Assembly (NCBI GenBank): GCA_965183835.1
Contig: CBCYME010000008.1
Span: 26,711 to 90,710 of the forward strand
Direction of reading: 5' to 3'
DNA from: OMPR01 sp965183835
GTDB taxonomy: Bacteria; Pseudomonadota; Alphaproteobacteria; Rhodobacterales; Rhodobacteraceae
Length of the DNA: 64,000 bases
The number at the start of each line of letters is the position of its first letter. The first letter of the stretch is position 1. The notes under the pieces were generated by a model. The model searched no databases. It worked only from the letters and a program-made list of their open reading frames with translations, and was not told the DNA's origin. The position numbers were made by a program, and so were the translations under genes. Shown piece after piece: positions 37,351-46,833 of this stretch.

Positions 37351-37800
37351 ATGGACGAAAAAGATCTTCAGATACTCCGCCTTGTGCAATCCAATGCGCG
37401 CCTTACGGCTGAATCCATCAGTCTGGACGTCGGTCTATCGCCGCCAGCGGTACAGAAGCGGCTAAAGAAATTGCGCGAAACTGGTGCCATCGAACGCGAG
37501 ATCGCGGTGGTGTCTCCGGCCAAGGTGGGCCGTGAGATGATGATCATCGTCGAGGTGATACTCGAACGGGAAAACCTTGCGCATCTGGATGCGTTCAAGC
37601 GGCGGATCCGGACGGCGGACTGTGTGCAACAATGTTACTATACGACGGGCGAGGCGGATTTCGTGCTGATCCTGACGGTCAAAGATATCAAGGAATACGA
37701 ACAGTTCACGCAGACCCATTTCTTTGAGGAATCCAACATCAGCCGATTCAAAACATCTGTGGTGATGGATCGGGTCAAGGTGTCGTTGGACGTTATCTAG
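37351..37800 (+). CDS. Lrp/AsnC-family transcriptional regulator
   Basis: A 149-residue Lrp-type regulator with an N-terminal helix-turn-helix (ARLTAESISLDVGLSPPAVQ) and a C-terminal RAM effector domain ending in the dimer region. The start at 37351 (MDEKDLQILRLVQ) matches the family; upstream in-frame codons look non-coding. It is divergent from the diaminopropionate operon and probably controls it in response to an amino acid. Confidence 0.88.
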   Translation: MDEKDLQILRLVQSNARLTAESISLDVGLSPPAVQKRLKKLRETGAIEREIAVVSPAKVGREMMIIVEVILERENLAHLDAFKRRIRTADCVQQCYYTTGEADFVLILTVKDIKEYEQFTQTHFFEESNISRFKTSVVMDRVKVSLDVI

Positions 37801-37806
37801 GGCCAG

Positions 37807-38703
37807 CTAGCGTATGCGCGGCAACTTGGATGGGCTCCAATACGCGCCGGATTCTTCGCGCACATCGTTGTAATTCCCGACCTTCTTACGGATTTGATCG
37901 CCCCCTGCGGCCACAAGATGGCTGAGCAGGCATTCAACCACCGCCATCGCGCCGACATAACAGCCGAAATAGTGGGTCGAATTCGCTGCGACCGTCAGGA
38001 GATGATCCGCTTCGATGTTCGGGGCCACCAGTTCAGAATCAGAGATCAAGACGATCTTCATGCCACGTGCACGGGCAAACCGCAGCGCCTTGATCGTTTC
38101 CGCGCTGTAGGGCGCTAGGGTCATTGCAATCAGCACATCGTTGGCGGTGCCCTCGACCAGCTCATCGACGGCGCTGCCCATATGGCGGGGGATCAAATTC
38201 AGATCGGGCAGGGCCATACGTCCCACATAGTGGAAATAATACGCAACTGCATAGCTGGCGCGCGTCGCAGTCACAAAACGCCGTTCTGCTTTGAGCAGAC
38301 AGTCCACCACCCCTTGTACTTTTTCCGGGGTCATCAGACGCAAAGAGCGGGACACGATATTGATCTCATTTCGGGCCGCGCGGGCTTGTAACCCCCCGGT
38401 TTCACCGGCGTCCTGCATCCGGTTGATCCAGTCTTCGCCCAGATCCCGTTCGCCATCTGTGACCAAAGCTTCGCGGAAGGGTTCGCGGAACGCATCAAAG
38501 CTGTCAAAGCCCATTTTCTGCGACAGTCGGACAAGCGAGTTGGGGCTGACCCCAATGATGGATGCGGTTTCGCGGATTGGGTTCAGGCCGAAATCTGCTG
38601 GGTGATCAATGACATACTTGGCGACCGCCTCAAGCCGGGGCGGCAGGGTGTCGATATCGTCCTTAAGACGTTCGATGAGGCGATGTTTTAGGCTTTGGTC
38701 CAT
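37807..38703 (-). CDS. MurR/RpiR-family transcriptional regulator
   Basis: A 298-residue regulator: N-terminal RpiR helix-turn-helix (ETASIIGVSPNSLVRLSQKMGF) and C-terminal SIS domain (residues about 120-260; LIAMTLAPYSAETIKAL). The start at 38703 (MDQSLKHRLIERLK) lies 96 bases from the divergent dehydrogenase gene, so it probably controls that operon. The SIS-domain ligand is likely a phosphorylated or amino compound but is not known. Confidence 0.88.
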   Translation of the reverse strand: MDQSLKHRLIERLKDDIDTLPPRLEAVAKYVIDHPADFGLNPIRETASIIGVSPNSLVRLSQKMGFDSFDAFREPFREALVTDGERDLGEDWINRMQDAGETGGLQARAARNEINIVSRSLRLMTPEKVQGVVDCLLKAERRFVTATRASYAVAYYFHYVGRMALPDLNLIPRHMGSAVDELVEGTANDVLIAMTLAPYSAETIKALRFARARGMKIVLISDSELVAPNIEADHLLTVAANSTHYFGCYVGAMAVVECLLSHLVAAGGDQIRKKVGNYNDVREESGAYWSPSKLPRIR

Positions 38704-38799
38704 AAAATCAGATAAAAACAAATGTTCTGCAAATAGCAAATACAAAAATATTGATCTGCGTCTAACTATGACCCAACGGAACCCAAAACGAGTCTTATC

Positions 38800-41184
38800 A
38801 TGTCTCTCCCAACTCATGCCTCAGTGGTCGTCATCGGTGGCGGTATCATGGGGTGTTCAACCCTGTATCACCTTGCCAAAATGGGCGTCACAGATGCCAT
38901 TCTGATCGAGCGGAACAAGCTGACCAGCGGCACCACATGGCATTCGGCGGCGCAAGTGCGGGCGTTGCGCCATTCGCAAAACCTGACGCGGATGATCCAG
39001 TATTCTGTCGATCTGTATGCTCAGCTGGAACAGGAAACGGGTCAGAACGTTGGCTGGATTCAGAAGGGATCATTGTCGATCGCCACGACCGAGGATCGGA
39101 TGGTCCACGTCAAGCGGCAAGAGGCTCTGGCCCACGCTTACGGTGTCGAGGCGGTGTCAGTATCTGCTGGCGAGGCGAAAGAACGCTGGCCGTTGATGAA
39201 CGCGGATGATGTGCTGGGCGCGGTCTGGTCGCCAGATGACGGGCGCGTGTCCCCCAGCGACGTGTGTGCGGCTTTGGTTAAAGCGGCCAAGGGACTTGGC
39301 GCGCGGATCTTTGAAGACACTGGCGTGACCGGCATCTTGACCGAAAACGGCAAGGTTGTTGGGGTTGAAACCACCCAAGGCACCGTGTCGTGTGACGCGA
39401 TTGCACTGTGTACCGGTCTTTGGTCACGCGAAGTGGGGGCCATGGCTGGGGCGGAAATTCCAGCGCTGGCCTGCGAACACTTCTATCTGCTGACCAAGCC
39501 GATTGACGGCATCGTTGGCAACATGCCGACGCTGAGTGATCACGATAATCATCTGTATATTCGGGACGATTCCGGCGGGTTGCTGGTTGGCTGTTTCGAA
39601 CCCATGGGCAAACCGATCAAACCGGGCATTCTGGACGAGAATTTCGAATTCGGTCTGTTGGGCGAAGATTGGGAACACTTTGAACCCATGATGATGAACG
39701 CGCTGCATCGTCTGCCTGCGTTGGAAACCGCCGAGGTCAAAATGCTGTTGAACGGACCCGAAAGCTTTACGCCGGATGGGATGTTCATGTTGGGGGAAAC
39801 CGCTGAAACCAAGGGGCTGTTCTTGGGCTGTGGGATGAACTCGGTTGGTATGGCATCGGGCGGGGGCGCGGGCATGAACCTTGCCCATTGCATCGTGCAT
39901 GGCCGGACGGCCTATGATCTGGGCGAAGCGGATGCAAAACGCTTTGCACCGGTGTTCAACCACCTTGACCACTTGATGGCGCGTGCGCCTGAAATTCTGG
40001 GCACCCATTACGAAATTGCATTTCCGGGGCGGCAGCTCTCAACGGCTCGGAATCTGCGTGCCCTGCCGCTGGAGCAATCCTATAAGGCGGCAGGGGCGCA
40101 CTTTGGCCAGTTTTACGGCTGGGAACGCCCGCTCTATTTCGGCAAAACGGCCGAACCTAAAATGACATTTGGCAAGCCAGATTGGTTCGACAACGTGGCG
40201 GCCGAGGTCAAGGCGGCCCATGAAACTGCGGCGATCTTTGATGCGTCACCCTTTGGCAAGATCGAAGTTCAAGGCGCAGATGCCGAGGCATTCATGCAGC
40301 ACGTCTGTGCGTCGAACATGGCCAAAGCACCGGGCAGCGCGATCTATTCTGCGGTTCTGAATGATCGAGGTACCTATGAATCCGACATCACCGCGCACCG
40401 TATAGCCGAAGACCACTATCGCCTGTTTGTGGGCACCAACGCGATCAAACGGGATCTGTCGTGGTTCAAACGTCATTCCGATGGGTTTGATGTGACCCTG
40501 ACGGACAGCACCGAAGATTACGCTGTTTTGGGTCTGATGGGGCCAGAGGCAGCACGGATCGCAGCCGAAGTTGGTGCGCCAGAGTTGACTGAGCTGGGGT
40601 ACTTCAAGGTTGGCCCGGCACATATTGCAGGCAAACATGTGCGTGCGGTCCGCATGTCTTATGTAGGCGAGGCCGGGTGGGAGATCACCATGAAGGCCGA
40701 GAACACGCAGGCGGTTTATGACGCTCTGGTCGCAGCAGGGGCGACACCGGCGGGCATGTATGCGCAATCTTCGATGCGGATCGAAAAGGGCTTTGCTGCT
40801 ATGGGTCACGAGCTGGACAGTGACATCACCCCGATTGAAACCGGTATGGATATGATGGTGTCCAAGAAGAAAGAGTTTATCGGCTCTGCGGCGCTGGTCG
40901 AACGGCGGGCCACCGGCAAACGGTCGTTGATGACCGTCATCATTGATGACGTCAATGCGGTGCCTTTGGGTCACGAGCCGATCTATTCTGGCGACAAAAT
41001 CGTCGGGCACACAACCTCGGCCAGCTTTGGCTATCGCATTGGCAAGCCGATTTGTTTGGCCAGCGTCCATATGGACGACGCGGATGGGGCCGAGGTCGAG
41101 ATGGACATCGCAGGCACGCGGTTTGCAGCGCGGGTGCAATTTGCGCCAGCCTATGATCCGAGCGGCAGCCGGATGAGAGGGTAA
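38800..41184 (+). CDS. FAD-dependent oxidoreductase fused to GcvT domain (dimethylglycine/sarcosine dehydrogenase-like)
   Basis: A 794-residue two-part enzyme. The N-terminal FAD domain starts VVVIGGGIMGCSTLYHLA and has SGTTWHSAAQVR, where the family's FAD-linking His sits. The C-terminal half (from about 430) is a GcvT-like tetrahydrofolate-binding region (SYVGEAGWEITMKAE, RIEKGFAAMGHELDSDITP). Relatives demethylate N-methyl amino acids and hand formaldehyde to tetrahydrofolate as methylene-THF. It leads an operon with a BKACE enzyme and an aminotransferase. The substrate is unknown. Confidence 0.9.
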   Translation: MSLPTHASVVVIGGGIMGCSTLYHLAKMGVTDAILIERNKLTSGTTWHSAAQVRALRHSQNLTRMIQYSVDLYAQLEQETGQNVGWIQKGSLSIATTEDRMVHVKRQEALAHAYGVEAVSVSAGEAKERWPLMNADDVLGAVWSPDDGRVSPSDVCAALVKAAKGLGARIFEDTGVTGILTENGKVVGVETTQGTVSCDAIALCTGLWSREVGAMAGAEIPALACEHFYLLTKPIDGIVGNMPTLSDHDNHLYIRDDSGGLLVGCFEPMGKPIKPGILDENFEFGLLGEDWEHFEPMMMNALHRLPALETAEVKMLLNGPESFTPDGMFMLGETAETKGLFLGCGMNSVGMASGGGAGMNLAHCIVHGRTAYDLGEADAKRFAPVFNHLDHLMARAPEILGTHYEIAFPGRQLSTARNLRALPLEQSYKAAGAHFGQFYGWERPLYFGKTAEPKMTFGKPDWFDNVAAEVKAAHETAAIFDASPFGKIEVQGADAEAFMQHVCASNMAKAPGSAIYSAVLNDRGTYESDITAHRIAEDHYRLFVGTNAIKRDLSWFKRHSDGFDVTLTDSTEDYAVLGLMGPEAARIAAEVGAPELTELGYFKVGPAHIAGKHVRAVRMSYVGEAGWEITMKAENTQAVYDALVAAGATPAGMYAQSSMRIEKGFAAMGHELDSDITPIETGMDMMVSKKKEFIGSAALVERRATGKRSLMTVIIDDVNAVPLGHEPIYSGDKIVGHTTSASFGYRIGKPICLASVHMDDADGAEVEMDIAGTRFAARVQFAPAYDPSGSRMRG

Positions 41185-41188
41185 TGCG

Positions 41189-41968
41189 ATGCCTTTGCCA
41201 TTGATCACAGTTGCGCCCAATGGGGCGCGACGTCAGCGCAGCGATCACCCGGCCTTGCCGGTGACAACAGATCAGATCGCAGAAACTGCGCGCGCCTGTC
41301 AGCTGGCGGGGGCACATGCGCTGCATCTGCACGTGCGCGATGACACGGGCTGCCATTCGCTGGACCCGGGTCGCTATCGCGAGGCGATTGCAGCGGTTGA
41401 GACCGCGGCCCCCGGTATGGTTATCCAAATCACGACCGAGTCCGGCGGGATCTTTCAGGTTGGCGAACAATATCAGACGCTGGCGGCCCTGCGACCTGCA
41501 GCGGCCAGCATTTCGGTGCGCGAAATGGCGCGTGATCCCGAAATCGCGGCGCGCGTCTATGCCTTATGCTCTGAGGCGGGAACCGAGGTGCAGCACATTC
41601 TGTATGGGCCGGGCTGCATCAAAACGCTGTTGGACTGGCGGCACTCTGGCGTGATTAATCAGGGACAGAAGCAGGTGATCTTTGTCCTTGGGCAGTACAA
41701 CCCGCCGGTATTGGCGCGGCCAGAGGGGCTGCTGCCGTTCCTGAATGGCACCAAAGGGGCCAATCTTGATTGGACAGTTTGTGCCTTTGGCCGTTACGAA
41801 CATACCTGTCTGCTAGAGGCGCTGAAACACGGCGGCGCGGTGCGGATCGGGTTTGAGAATAACACTGAAACACCAAACGGCGAGGTTTTCGCCGACAACG
41901 CGGCTTCGGTTGCTGCATTTGTCCGCGCAGCTGAAACTGCGGGACACACATTGAACGAGGTTGCCTGA
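41189..41968 (+). CDS. BKACE-family beta-keto acid cleavage enzyme (DUF849)
   Basis: A 259-residue member of the BKACE family, first described as 3-keto-5-aminohexanoate cleavage enzyme. Zinc-binding His46 and His48 lie in ALHLHVRDD, and Glu223 in VRIGFENN matches the third conserved position. The family condenses a beta-keto acid with acetyl-CoA to give acetoacetate and a new CoA ester. It starts 4 bases after the dehydrogenase and overlaps the aminotransferase by one base. Its substrate is presumably made by its operon partners. Confidence 0.9.
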   Translation: MPLPLITVAPNGARRQRSDHPALPVTTDQIAETARACQLAGAHALHLHVRDDTGCHSLDPGRYREAIAAVETAAPGMVIQITTESGGIFQVGEQYQTLAALRPAAASISVREMARDPEIAARVYALCSEAGTEVQHILYGPGCIKTLLDWRHSGVINQGQKQVIFVLGQYNPPVLARPEGLLPFLNGTKGANLDWTVCAFGRYEHTCLLEALKHGGAVRIGFENNTETPNGEVFADNAASVAAFVRAAETAGHTLNEVA

Positions 41969-43287
41969 TGAGCCATGTCTTTCCACGCCACACCAAAGCC
42001 AACCCACCCACAGCCGTATCGGGCGATGGCTGCTATTTGATTGATGCCGATGGCAAGCGTTATTTCGACGGATCCGGTGGCGCTGCGGTGTCCTGTCTGG
42101 GCCATTCAGATGCCGAAGTTATCAAAGCGGTGCAGGATCAGGTGGCAAAGCTGGCTTTTGCCCATACGGGTTTTTTGACCTCGGAACCCGCCGAGGAATT
42201 GGCGGATCTGTTGATTGCAAACGCGCCGGGTGATCTGGACCGGGTCTATTTCGTGTCGGGCGGGTCCGAGGCCACGGAATCCGCCATCAAGGTGGCGCGT
42301 CAGTACCATCTGGAACGGGGTGAACCGCAACGCCGCCATATCATCGCACGGCGCCAAAGCTATCACGGCAATACCTTGGGTGCGTTGGCCGCGGGTGGCA
42401 ATGAATGGCGGCGTCAGCAATTTGCGCCTTTGTTGATTGATATCAGCCACATCGCGCCTTGCTATGAATATGTGGACCGTGCCGAGGGTGAAAGCGCCTT
42501 TGATTACGGTCAGCGCGCGGCGCAGGACCTTGAAGATGAAATCCTGCGGTTGGGCGAAGACAGCGTTATGGCCTTTATGGCTGAGCCTGTTGTTGGTGCA
42601 ACCTCGGGTGCGGTGCCTGCGGTAGAAGGGTATTTCAAACGCATCCGCGAAATCTGTGACAAGTATGGTGTGTTGTTGATCTTGGACGAGGTGATGTGCG
42701 GCATGGGCCGGACCGGGCACCTGTTCGCCTGCGACGCAGATGGGGTCGCGCCTGATATCTTGTGTATCGCCAAAGGCTTGGGTGCGGGCTATCAACCGAT
42801 TGGGGCGATGCTGTGTTCCAAGCAGATCTATCAGGCGATCGAAGACGGATCAGGATTTTTCCAGCACGGTCACACCTATCTGGGCCACCCGGTAGCAACT
42901 GCTGCGGCTTTGGCCGTTGTCAAAACCATGGTGGATCGGGGATTGGTGCAGCGCAGCGCTGAAATGGGCGAAAAGCTGCAATCAGCGCTGGTGCAGAAGT
43001 TCGGCCAGCATCCCAATGTCGGCGATATCCGGGGCCGGGGGTTGTTCCGTGGCATTGAGCTGGTGGCAGATCGCGAAACCAAAACGCCGTTTGATCCCAA
43101 ACTTGGGTTGGCGAAGAAAATCAAAAAGGCGGCGTTTGAGGCCGGTTTGATTTGCTATCCGATGTCAGGCACGCGCGACGGCGTGCATGGGGATCATATC
43201 CTGTTGGCACCGCCCTTTATTCTGACCGAAGACCAGATTGATGAGATCGTCACCAAGCTGGATCTGGCGATTACGCAATCGCTGTAA
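41968..43287 (+). CDS. class III PLP aminotransferase
   Basis: A 439-residue omega-aminotransferase-type enzyme. The PLP Lys is in DILCIAKGLGAGYQP; LILDEVMCGMGRTGHLF and FVSGGSEATESAIKVARQY are family motifs. It most likely moves an amino group from a terminal amine or beta-amino acid, producing an aldehyde or beta-keto acid that could be the BKACE substrate. It is the last gene of the three-gene operon. Confidence 0.9.
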   Translation: MSHVFPRHTKANPPTAVSGDGCYLIDADGKRYFDGSGGAAVSCLGHSDAEVIKAVQDQVAKLAFAHTGFLTSEPAEELADLLIANAPGDLDRVYFVSGGSEATESAIKVARQYHLERGEPQRRHIIARRQSYHGNTLGALAAGGNEWRRQQFAPLLIDISHIAPCYEYVDRAEGESAFDYGQRAAQDLEDEILRLGEDSVMAFMAEPVVGATSGAVPAVEGYFKRIREICDKYGVLLILDEVMCGMGRTGHLFACDADGVAPDILCIAKGLGAGYQPIGAMLCSKQIYQAIEDGSGFFQHGHTYLGHPVATAAALAVVKTMVDRGLVQRSAEMGEKLQSALVQKFGQHPNVGDIRGRGLFRGIELVADRETKTPFDPKLGLAKKIKKAAFEAGLICYPMSGTRDGVHGDHILLAPPFILTEDQIDEIVTKLDLAITQSL

Positions 43288-43292
43288 GACAC

Positions 43293-43326
43293 CTGAGTTG
43301 GGCCCAAGCGAATGGGCCTAACTCAG
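43293..43326. terminator. hairpin between convergent genes
   Basis: CTGAGTT pairs with AACTCAG and the stem continues to 14 pairs (one G-U) with loop AGCGAA. There is no T tract, but its place between two convergent genes supports a bidirectional terminator. Confidence 0.6.
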
Positions 43327-43338
43327 ATCTAAGGACGC

Positions 43339-43941
43339 CTACCACATGCGCGTTTTGGCGTATTCCGGATATCCGCTGTCATAGCTTTCTGCGTCAAAAC
43401 TGCTTTGCATTTCTTTGACAAATTGCCCGGCAGTTGGAACCAACGCGCTTTCATCCGGGCTGCTCCAGAGGGCTGATCGCATGAGGGCCTTGGCGCATTG
43501 GAAATAGAGCTCATCCACGGTGATCACGATGACGGTTTTTGGGCTGGTGCTGTGTTTCTTGAACTGTTCGGTTACAGTGGGGTCAGCGGTAATTACCGCT
43601 GTTCCGTTGACCCGCACCACGTTGTTGGACCCGGGCACCATGAACATCAGGCTGACCCGGTTGTCGCGCACGATATTCCTGAGCGAGTCGATCCGGTTAT
43701 TACCGCGCCAATCGGGCAAAAGGATTGTCTTGTCATCCGCAATTGTGACGACCGGTTCATTGTCCCCGCGGGGGCTGGCATCGGTGCCTTCGGGGCCGAT
43801 CGTCGACAGGATCACAAAGCGCGACGCGCCGATCCAAGTGCGATAATGCGGGGTGATGTGCGGCGTGACCTTGGTCAGCGACGCGGGCACCGGGGCATCA
43901 TAGAGTGCCTCAAGCGCGGCCAGTGTGTCGATGGTCTGCAT
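43339..43941 (-). CDS. pyridoxamine 5'-phosphate oxidase-like flavin-binding protein
   Basis: A 200-residue split-barrel protein of the pyridoxamine-phosphate-oxidase-like superfamily (RFVILSTIGPEGTDASPRGD, RGNNRIDSLRNIVRDNRVSLMFMVPG). Such proteins bind FMN or F420 and reduce or oxidise small molecules. True PdxH substrate residues are not evident, so vitamin B6 synthesis is not claimed. It appears to be a single-gene unit, convergent with the aminotransferase. Confidence 0.78.
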   Translation of the reverse strand: MQTIDTLAALEALYDAPVPASLTKVTPHITPHYRTWIGASRFVILSTIGPEGTDASPRGDNEPVVTIADDKTILLPDWRGNNRIDSLRNIVRDNRVSLMFMVPGSNNVVRVNGTAVITADPTVTEQFKKHSTSPKTVIVITVDELYFQCAKALMRSALWSSPDESALVPTAGQFVKEMQSSFDAESYDSGYPEYAKTRMW

Positions 43942-44292
43942 TGGGGCCTCTTGCTGTGTCTATGTGCGGCCACATTGGCTGTTTTGACCGCGGGGGCAAG
44001 GGTTTTCACAGCGCAAGATTGCGCTTTTGGGGGGCTGTTAAGACCTATCACGATATGAGGCCGGTCGATCAAATGCATTGGCTTTAGGGGTCGTGTGTCG
44101 TAGCGAAGGGCGGTCATTGCGCCGCCTGATTCCAAAACTCCAAAACTGTAGCAGGGGCGTGGGTCAATCTGGCGGTATTTGCGAAACACTCGCCGGTTAT
44201 GGTGGGTTTGTCGCATTCTGCCTATTGCCATCGATGGGGCATACCGTAATGAACAGGCTTGTAACAGAAATGCTGCGGAAGTAGGACGCACT
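43942..44292. other. intergenic stretch before psd
   Basis: 351 bases without a convincing gene. It holds a small hairpin with a following T4 (AGCGCAAGATTGCGCTTTT, 44010-44028), and a tandem 8-base repeat CCAAAACT at 44132-44147. The promoters of the divergent flanking genes should lie here. Confidence 0.4.
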
Positions 44293-44985
44293 ATGAATAT
44301 GCTCAAAATCGTGGCGGTGCCGATGCACCCCGAGGGTCGTAAGTTTGTTGCGACATTTGCCGCGATCAGTGTCGCGGCCGGATTCCTTTTTGAACCCTTG
44401 TTCTGGATCGGTTTGGGTCTGACGGTCTGGTGTTACTACTTTTTCCGCGATCCTGTGCGTTCGGTGCCAACGGACGAGGGATTGATCGTATCACCCGCTG
44501 ATGGGGTGGTGTCGTTGATAACGGAAACCGTGGCCCCGCCGGAATTGGGTCTGGGGGATGCACCTCGTATCCGTGTGTCTGTGTTCATGAGCGTTTTCAA
44601 TTGCCATGTGAACCGGATGCCTATGACGGGCGAAGTGACCAAGATCGTCTATCACAAAGGCAAATTTGTGAATGCGTCCTTGGACAAAGCCAGTGAACAT
44701 AACGAGCGGAACGGGCTTGCAATCCGCCGGAACGATGGCACCGATATCGCAGTCGTGCAGATTGCTGGTTTGGTTGCGCGCCGGATCGTGTGCTTTACGA
44801 AAGAGACAGAAACCCTCAGTGTTGGGGAACGATTTGGTTTGATCCGCTTTGGAAGTCGTCTAGATGTGTACCTCCCCGTTGGTGTGCAGCCGTTGGCGAC
44901 ATTGGGGCAAACCACCACCGCAGGTGAAACAGTCCTGGCCACACTTGGCGAAGAGCAAAGAAAGCGATTAGGGACTATGATATGA
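44293..44985 (+). CDS. psd: phosphatidylserine decarboxylase
   Basis: A 230-residue proenzyme that makes phosphatidylethanolamine. Self-cleavage between Gly187 and Ser188 in IRFGSRLDVYLP should create the pyruvoyl group. Asp70 (SPADG), His105 (NCHVNRMP) and His135 fit the maturation and decarboxylation triad. The length and hydrophobic N-terminal segments match the short bacterial type (PSD-A). AGGA lies six bases before the ATG. It overlaps pssA by four bases. Confidence 0.95.
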   Translation: MNMLKIVAVPMHPEGRKFVATFAAISVAAGFLFEPLFWIGLGLTVWCYYFFRDPVRSVPTDEGLIVSPADGVVSLITETVAPPELGLGDAPRIRVSVFMSVFNCHVNRMPMTGEVTKIVYHKGKFVNASLDKASEHNERNGLAIRRNDGTDIAVVQIAGLVARRIVCFTKETETLSVGERFGLIRFGSRLDVYLPVGVQPLATLGQTTTAGETVLATLGEEQRKRLGTMI

Positions 44986-45713
44986 AGCGAGCGGGATCCG
45001 GGTTTTCAAGTGGGTATCTGACGCGCAATATCCCAAATGCGGTGACTGTATTGTCGCTGTGTTCGGGGCTGACGTCTTTGCGGATGACCCTGATGGACCG
45101 GCTGGAGCCCGCTATCTATCTTATTCTGATCGCGATCATTTTGGATGGTCTGGATGGGCGCGTTGCGCGGCTGCTCAAGGCCGAAAGCCGTTTTGGTGCC
45201 GAGCTGGATTCGTTTTCTGATTTCCTGTGCTTTGGCATCGCGCCGGGTCTGTTGCTGTATCGATTCATGTTTGATGGCACAGATCAGATGGGCATTGGCT
45301 GGGCCGTTGTCCTGTTTCTGGTCGTGTGCTGCATGTTGCGTTTGGCGCGGTTTAACGTGGCCAGTTCAGAGCCTGAGACCAATGGATCGTCCGCCTTTGT
45401 GGGGGTTCCGGCCCCGGCTTTGGCGTTCCTGTCGCTGTTGCCGATCTATCTGAAACAAAGTGGTTTTACGCCGACTGACTTTTTCCAAGACATCTTTCTT
45501 GTCTACTTGGTTGGCGTTGGGCTTTTGGCGATCAGCACGATCCCGACCTATTCGCCCAAGATGTTCAAAATGAAATCAGCCAACGCGCGGCTGGTGTCGT
45601 TTCTTGGTGCGGTGTTTTTGGTGCTGATCCTGTCGTTCTCTTGGTATTCGTTTGCCTTGCTCGCCTTGCTCTATCTGCTTTCGATCCCGCTGTTGGCGTT
45701 TCGCTATCGCTGA
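44982..45713 (+). CDS. pssA: CDP-diacylglycerol-serine O-phosphatidyltransferase
   Basis: A 243-residue membrane enzyme that makes phosphatidylserine. The CDP-alcohol phosphotransferase motif D-G-x-x-D-G-R-x-A-R...G-x-x-x-D-x-x-x-D is complete (DGLDGRVARLL and FGAELDSFSD). About seven helices follow. Its product feeds Psd, encoded immediately upstream. Confidence 0.95.
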   Translation: MKRAGSGFSSGYLTRNIPNAVTVLSLCSGLTSLRMTLMDRLEPAIYLILIAIILDGLDGRVARLLKAESRFGAELDSFSDFLCFGIAPGLLLYRFMFDGTDQMGIGWAVVLFLVVCCMLRLARFNVASSEPETNGSSAFVGVPAPALAFLSLLPIYLKQSGFTPTDFFQDIFLVYLVGVGLLAISTIPTYSPKMFKMKSANARLVSFLGAVFLVLILSFSWYSFALLALLYLLSIPLLAFRYR

Positions 45714-45719
45714 GCCCGC

Positions 45720-46670
45720 TTAGCTAAGCCTGCTGCGCTGAACTGAGGGTGTGACGCCAAAGGCGGACCTGTAAACGCGCGAGAAATGACCAGCACTTTC
45801 AAAGCCACAAGCGAGCGAGATTTCCGTCACGGATCCCTCGGTTTGCAGCAAGAGATGGCGGGCCCGTTCCAGACGGATTTCAACGTAGTATTTCTTTGGT
45901 GAACAGTTCAGAAATTTCCCGAACAAGCGTTCCATCTGGCGCGTAGAAATCCCGATTTCTTCGGCGATCAGCGTTGGCGAGATGGGGTATTCGATGGTTT
46001 CGTGCATCTTTTGGATGGCGCGGGCGAGGTGCTTGTTGCGCATCCCATGGCGTGATTGCAGGGAAACCCGTTGTTCGGCGGTGGCATCGCGCACAGCGTT
46101 ATAGACCATTTGATCGGACACAGCGACCGACAGATCATAGCCGTGATCCCGTTCAATCATGTGCAGCATCAGGTCTGCCGTTGCGGTCCCACCCGATGCG
46201 GTGATGATCTTTTCATCAGACACAAAGACATTTCGGACCAGGTTAACCTGTGGAAACTCTTCCATGAACCCATCGTGGAATTCCCAATGTATCGCGGTTT
46301 GGATGCCTGTCAGAAACCCGGCTTTTGCCAAAACATAGGCGCCAGAGCACAGTGCGCCAATTTTTGTGCCGCGCGCCCGTTCCCTGCGGAGGCAGGCAAG
46401 CAAAGACTTGTCTGTATGAGCCTGAACTCGAATGCCCGACAACACAAACAACCGGTTACAGTCCGGCAGCGCATCTTGTTTGTGATGGACTAGGGTCACT
46501 GATCCGTTCGAGCAGGTCGCGGTCTCGCCATTCTCAGAGGCATAGGACCACGTATAAAGCTCTTTTCCGCTGACCAGATTGGCAATCCGCAAGGGTTCGA
46601 CAGCGCAGGAAAATGCGATGTGGGTAAAGTCGTGGACCAGAAGAAAGATGAAATGCTGAGGTTTTACCAT
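45720..46670 (-). CDS. GlxA-type AraC-family transcriptional regulator
   Basis: A 316-residue regulator with an N-terminal DJ-1/PfpI-like amidotransferase domain (IGALCSGAYVLAKAGFL, ITASGGTATADLMLHMIE) and a C-terminal AraC helix-turn-helix (ISPTLIAEEIGISTRQMERLF, EISLACGFESAGHFSRVYRS). Characterised relatives such as GbdR and CdhR activate glycine betaine and carnitine catabolism (established knowledge), which fits the methylated-amine genes nearby. Its direct target here is uncertain. Confidence 0.85.
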   Translation of the reverse strand: MVKPQHFIFLLVHDFTHIAFSCAVEPLRIANLVSGKELYTWSYASENGETATCSNGSVTLVHHKQDALPDCNRLFVLSGIRVQAHTDKSLLACLRRERARGTKIGALCSGAYVLAKAGFLTGIQTAIHWEFHDGFMEEFPQVNLVRNVFVSDEKIITASGGTATADLMLHMIERDHGYDLSVAVSDQMVYNAVRDATAEQRVSLQSRHGMRNKHLARAIQKMHETIEYPISPTLIAEEIGISTRQMERLFGKFLNCSPKKYYVEIRLERARHLLLQTEGSVTEISLACGFESAGHFSRVYRSAFGVTPSVQRSRLS

Positions 46671-46833
46671 TGGTGAGCTTTCTCGTGGCGCGTGGGGTGA
46701 GCCGATTGGACTATGTTTTGCTCAGATATTTTTATTGTGTACAAATTGTATTTTCAAGTCTAATCAGTAGTCGACTCGCAGTTTGTGCAGGTTTCATTTG
46801 CAGCAAGCAAACACTCAGAAATGAGGGAAAGAC

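Noticed and set aside
43875..44306. Open frame of 143 codons overlapping the flavin-binding protein start
   Set aside because: Low-complexity basic composition, overlaps a real gene in another frame and lacks motifs.
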